Assembly: GCA_013396635.1 (NCBI GenBank)
Contig: WBMW01001510.1
Span: 281,964-345,963 of the forward strand
Direction: 5' to 3'
DNA: 64,000 nucleotides
Origin: Penelope pileata
Taxonomy: Eukaryota > Chordata > Aves > Galliformes > Cracidae
Part shown: positions 63,246-64,000 of the stretch, piece after piece
Layout: the number at the start of each line of letters is the position of its first letter
How positions within the stretch are numbered: the stretch's first letter is position 1
Made by a program: the position numbers and the translations under genes
The notes under the pieces: generated by a model
The model's database searches: none
What the model was told of the DNA's origin: nothing
What the model saw: the letters and a program-made list of their open reading frames with translations, nothing else

Positions 63246-64000
63246 ACAGTCTTGAAGCTTCCTTAAACAAAGGAGTCCATGCATGAAGTATGCCCATCAG
63301 TAAACTCAGATGAAACTGAATTGCCTCTGTCCAAAAAATAGCAGAGATGTCTCTTGTAGACAGACAAGAGGCTATCCACAAGCTTGCATTTCTTGTTGGA
63401 ACTATGCAAAACCGTATTTCTGATAGCCTTGGGATATGACTGAATAATGTAAAGACTCTAAAGTATTGAGGTTTTATACTCCTTTTATTTTCTGCAATTC
63501 AGCAGCAGTTTCTGGAAATGAAGGAGCAACGTAGCTGAGAGTGGATCTTCAGAATTTCCTCTCTTCACTTTGTGTATGTCAGCTGAAAGCTGTGAAGTGG
63601 TGGAAAACCAAACAAAACCAACATGCTCTTTAGAAATGCAAAGAAATATTGATTTATAAGTGATGTTGGCATGCAGCTAGTGTTGTAGCTTTACTGGTGG
63701 CTACCTCCTCTACAGCGTGGAAGGCATTCCTGCCTTTGAAATCCTGTCTTATTCTTCTGGCTTACTATCAAACACAATATTTTCTTCTCAAACTCTTTGA
63801 AATCCTGCTTGCCTTCTTGCCTCTGCTCTTGGCAGGGCCCACTGGATGTTTGTTGGGTGCCCGCACACATCAGCATAGCAAATGGACAGGTTTAACTCAC
63901 CTGTGAAGTCTGAGATTACAGCAGGCAGGCTCATGGCCAATCTGTAATTACAGCCTTTTGTGTTACATTACTATTGTGCAACCAACAGGCAAACTTTCAT

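Larger units (their letters stand above)
61215..64000 (+). other. UNC13B: Intron, 5' part (2.8 kb to window end)
   Basis: Contains CR1 fragments at about 62395-62575 and 63036-63245, an ACAC run at 61604-61615 and the assembly gap. No further UNC13B exon is visible. Confidence 0.7.

Overview
The window is a stretch of a bird nuclear genome lying inside one large gene on the + strand. That gene is UNC13B (Munc13-2), a presynaptic priming factor. The evidence is a chain of exons with good AG/GT borders and matching codon phase that together encode the C1 domain, the C2B domain and the first part of the MUN domain. The avian assignment rests on several CR1 LINE copies of the bird type, including one with the terminal ATTCTATG repeat. 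UNC13B rather than UNC13A or UNC13C is favoured by diagnostic stretches such as [39 protein letters not shown] and SYTPVLNQ. In chicken this gene is expected on the Z chromosome (inference from synteny with human 9p; not visible here).

Layout. Positions 1-1214 are the 3' part of a long, open, Ser/acid-rich exon, probably the brain-type (bMunc13-2) N-terminal region. It ends in a basic amphipathic helix that resembles the calmodulin-binding segment upstream of C1 in Munc13 proteins. From 12607 to 20222 five exons (47, 79, 6, 75 and 220 nt) encode the pre-C1 linker and C1; one is a 6-nt microexon (Ala-Met). From 28229 to 40671 four exons encode the C1-C2B linker and C2B. From 42728 to 52761 eight exons encode the start of the MUN domain, and a further exon lies at 61088-61214. 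The 3' part of the gene lies beyond the window. The 17 firm exons from 12607 to 61214 give 2039 nt of coherent reading frame.

The most unusual part is the 8.3-kb intron 52762-61087. It contains a series of small candidate cassette exons (36, 42, 42, 15 and 30 nt, perhaps also 84 nt). All are multiples of three, all are phase 1-1, and all are open in the needed frame. In four of the six it is the only open frame, or the most obvious alternative is closed. If real, they would insert variable peptides between ...KYAME and EHEKHRLCKS... in the MUN domain. A CR1 copy with an intact C-terminal reading frame sits between two of them.

The rest is intron sequence with CR1 fragments, short tandem duplications, homopolymer runs and one 29-base N gap (62284-62312). 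I see no other protein-coding gene on either strand, and no tRNA, rRNA, CRISPR or bacterial-type features.
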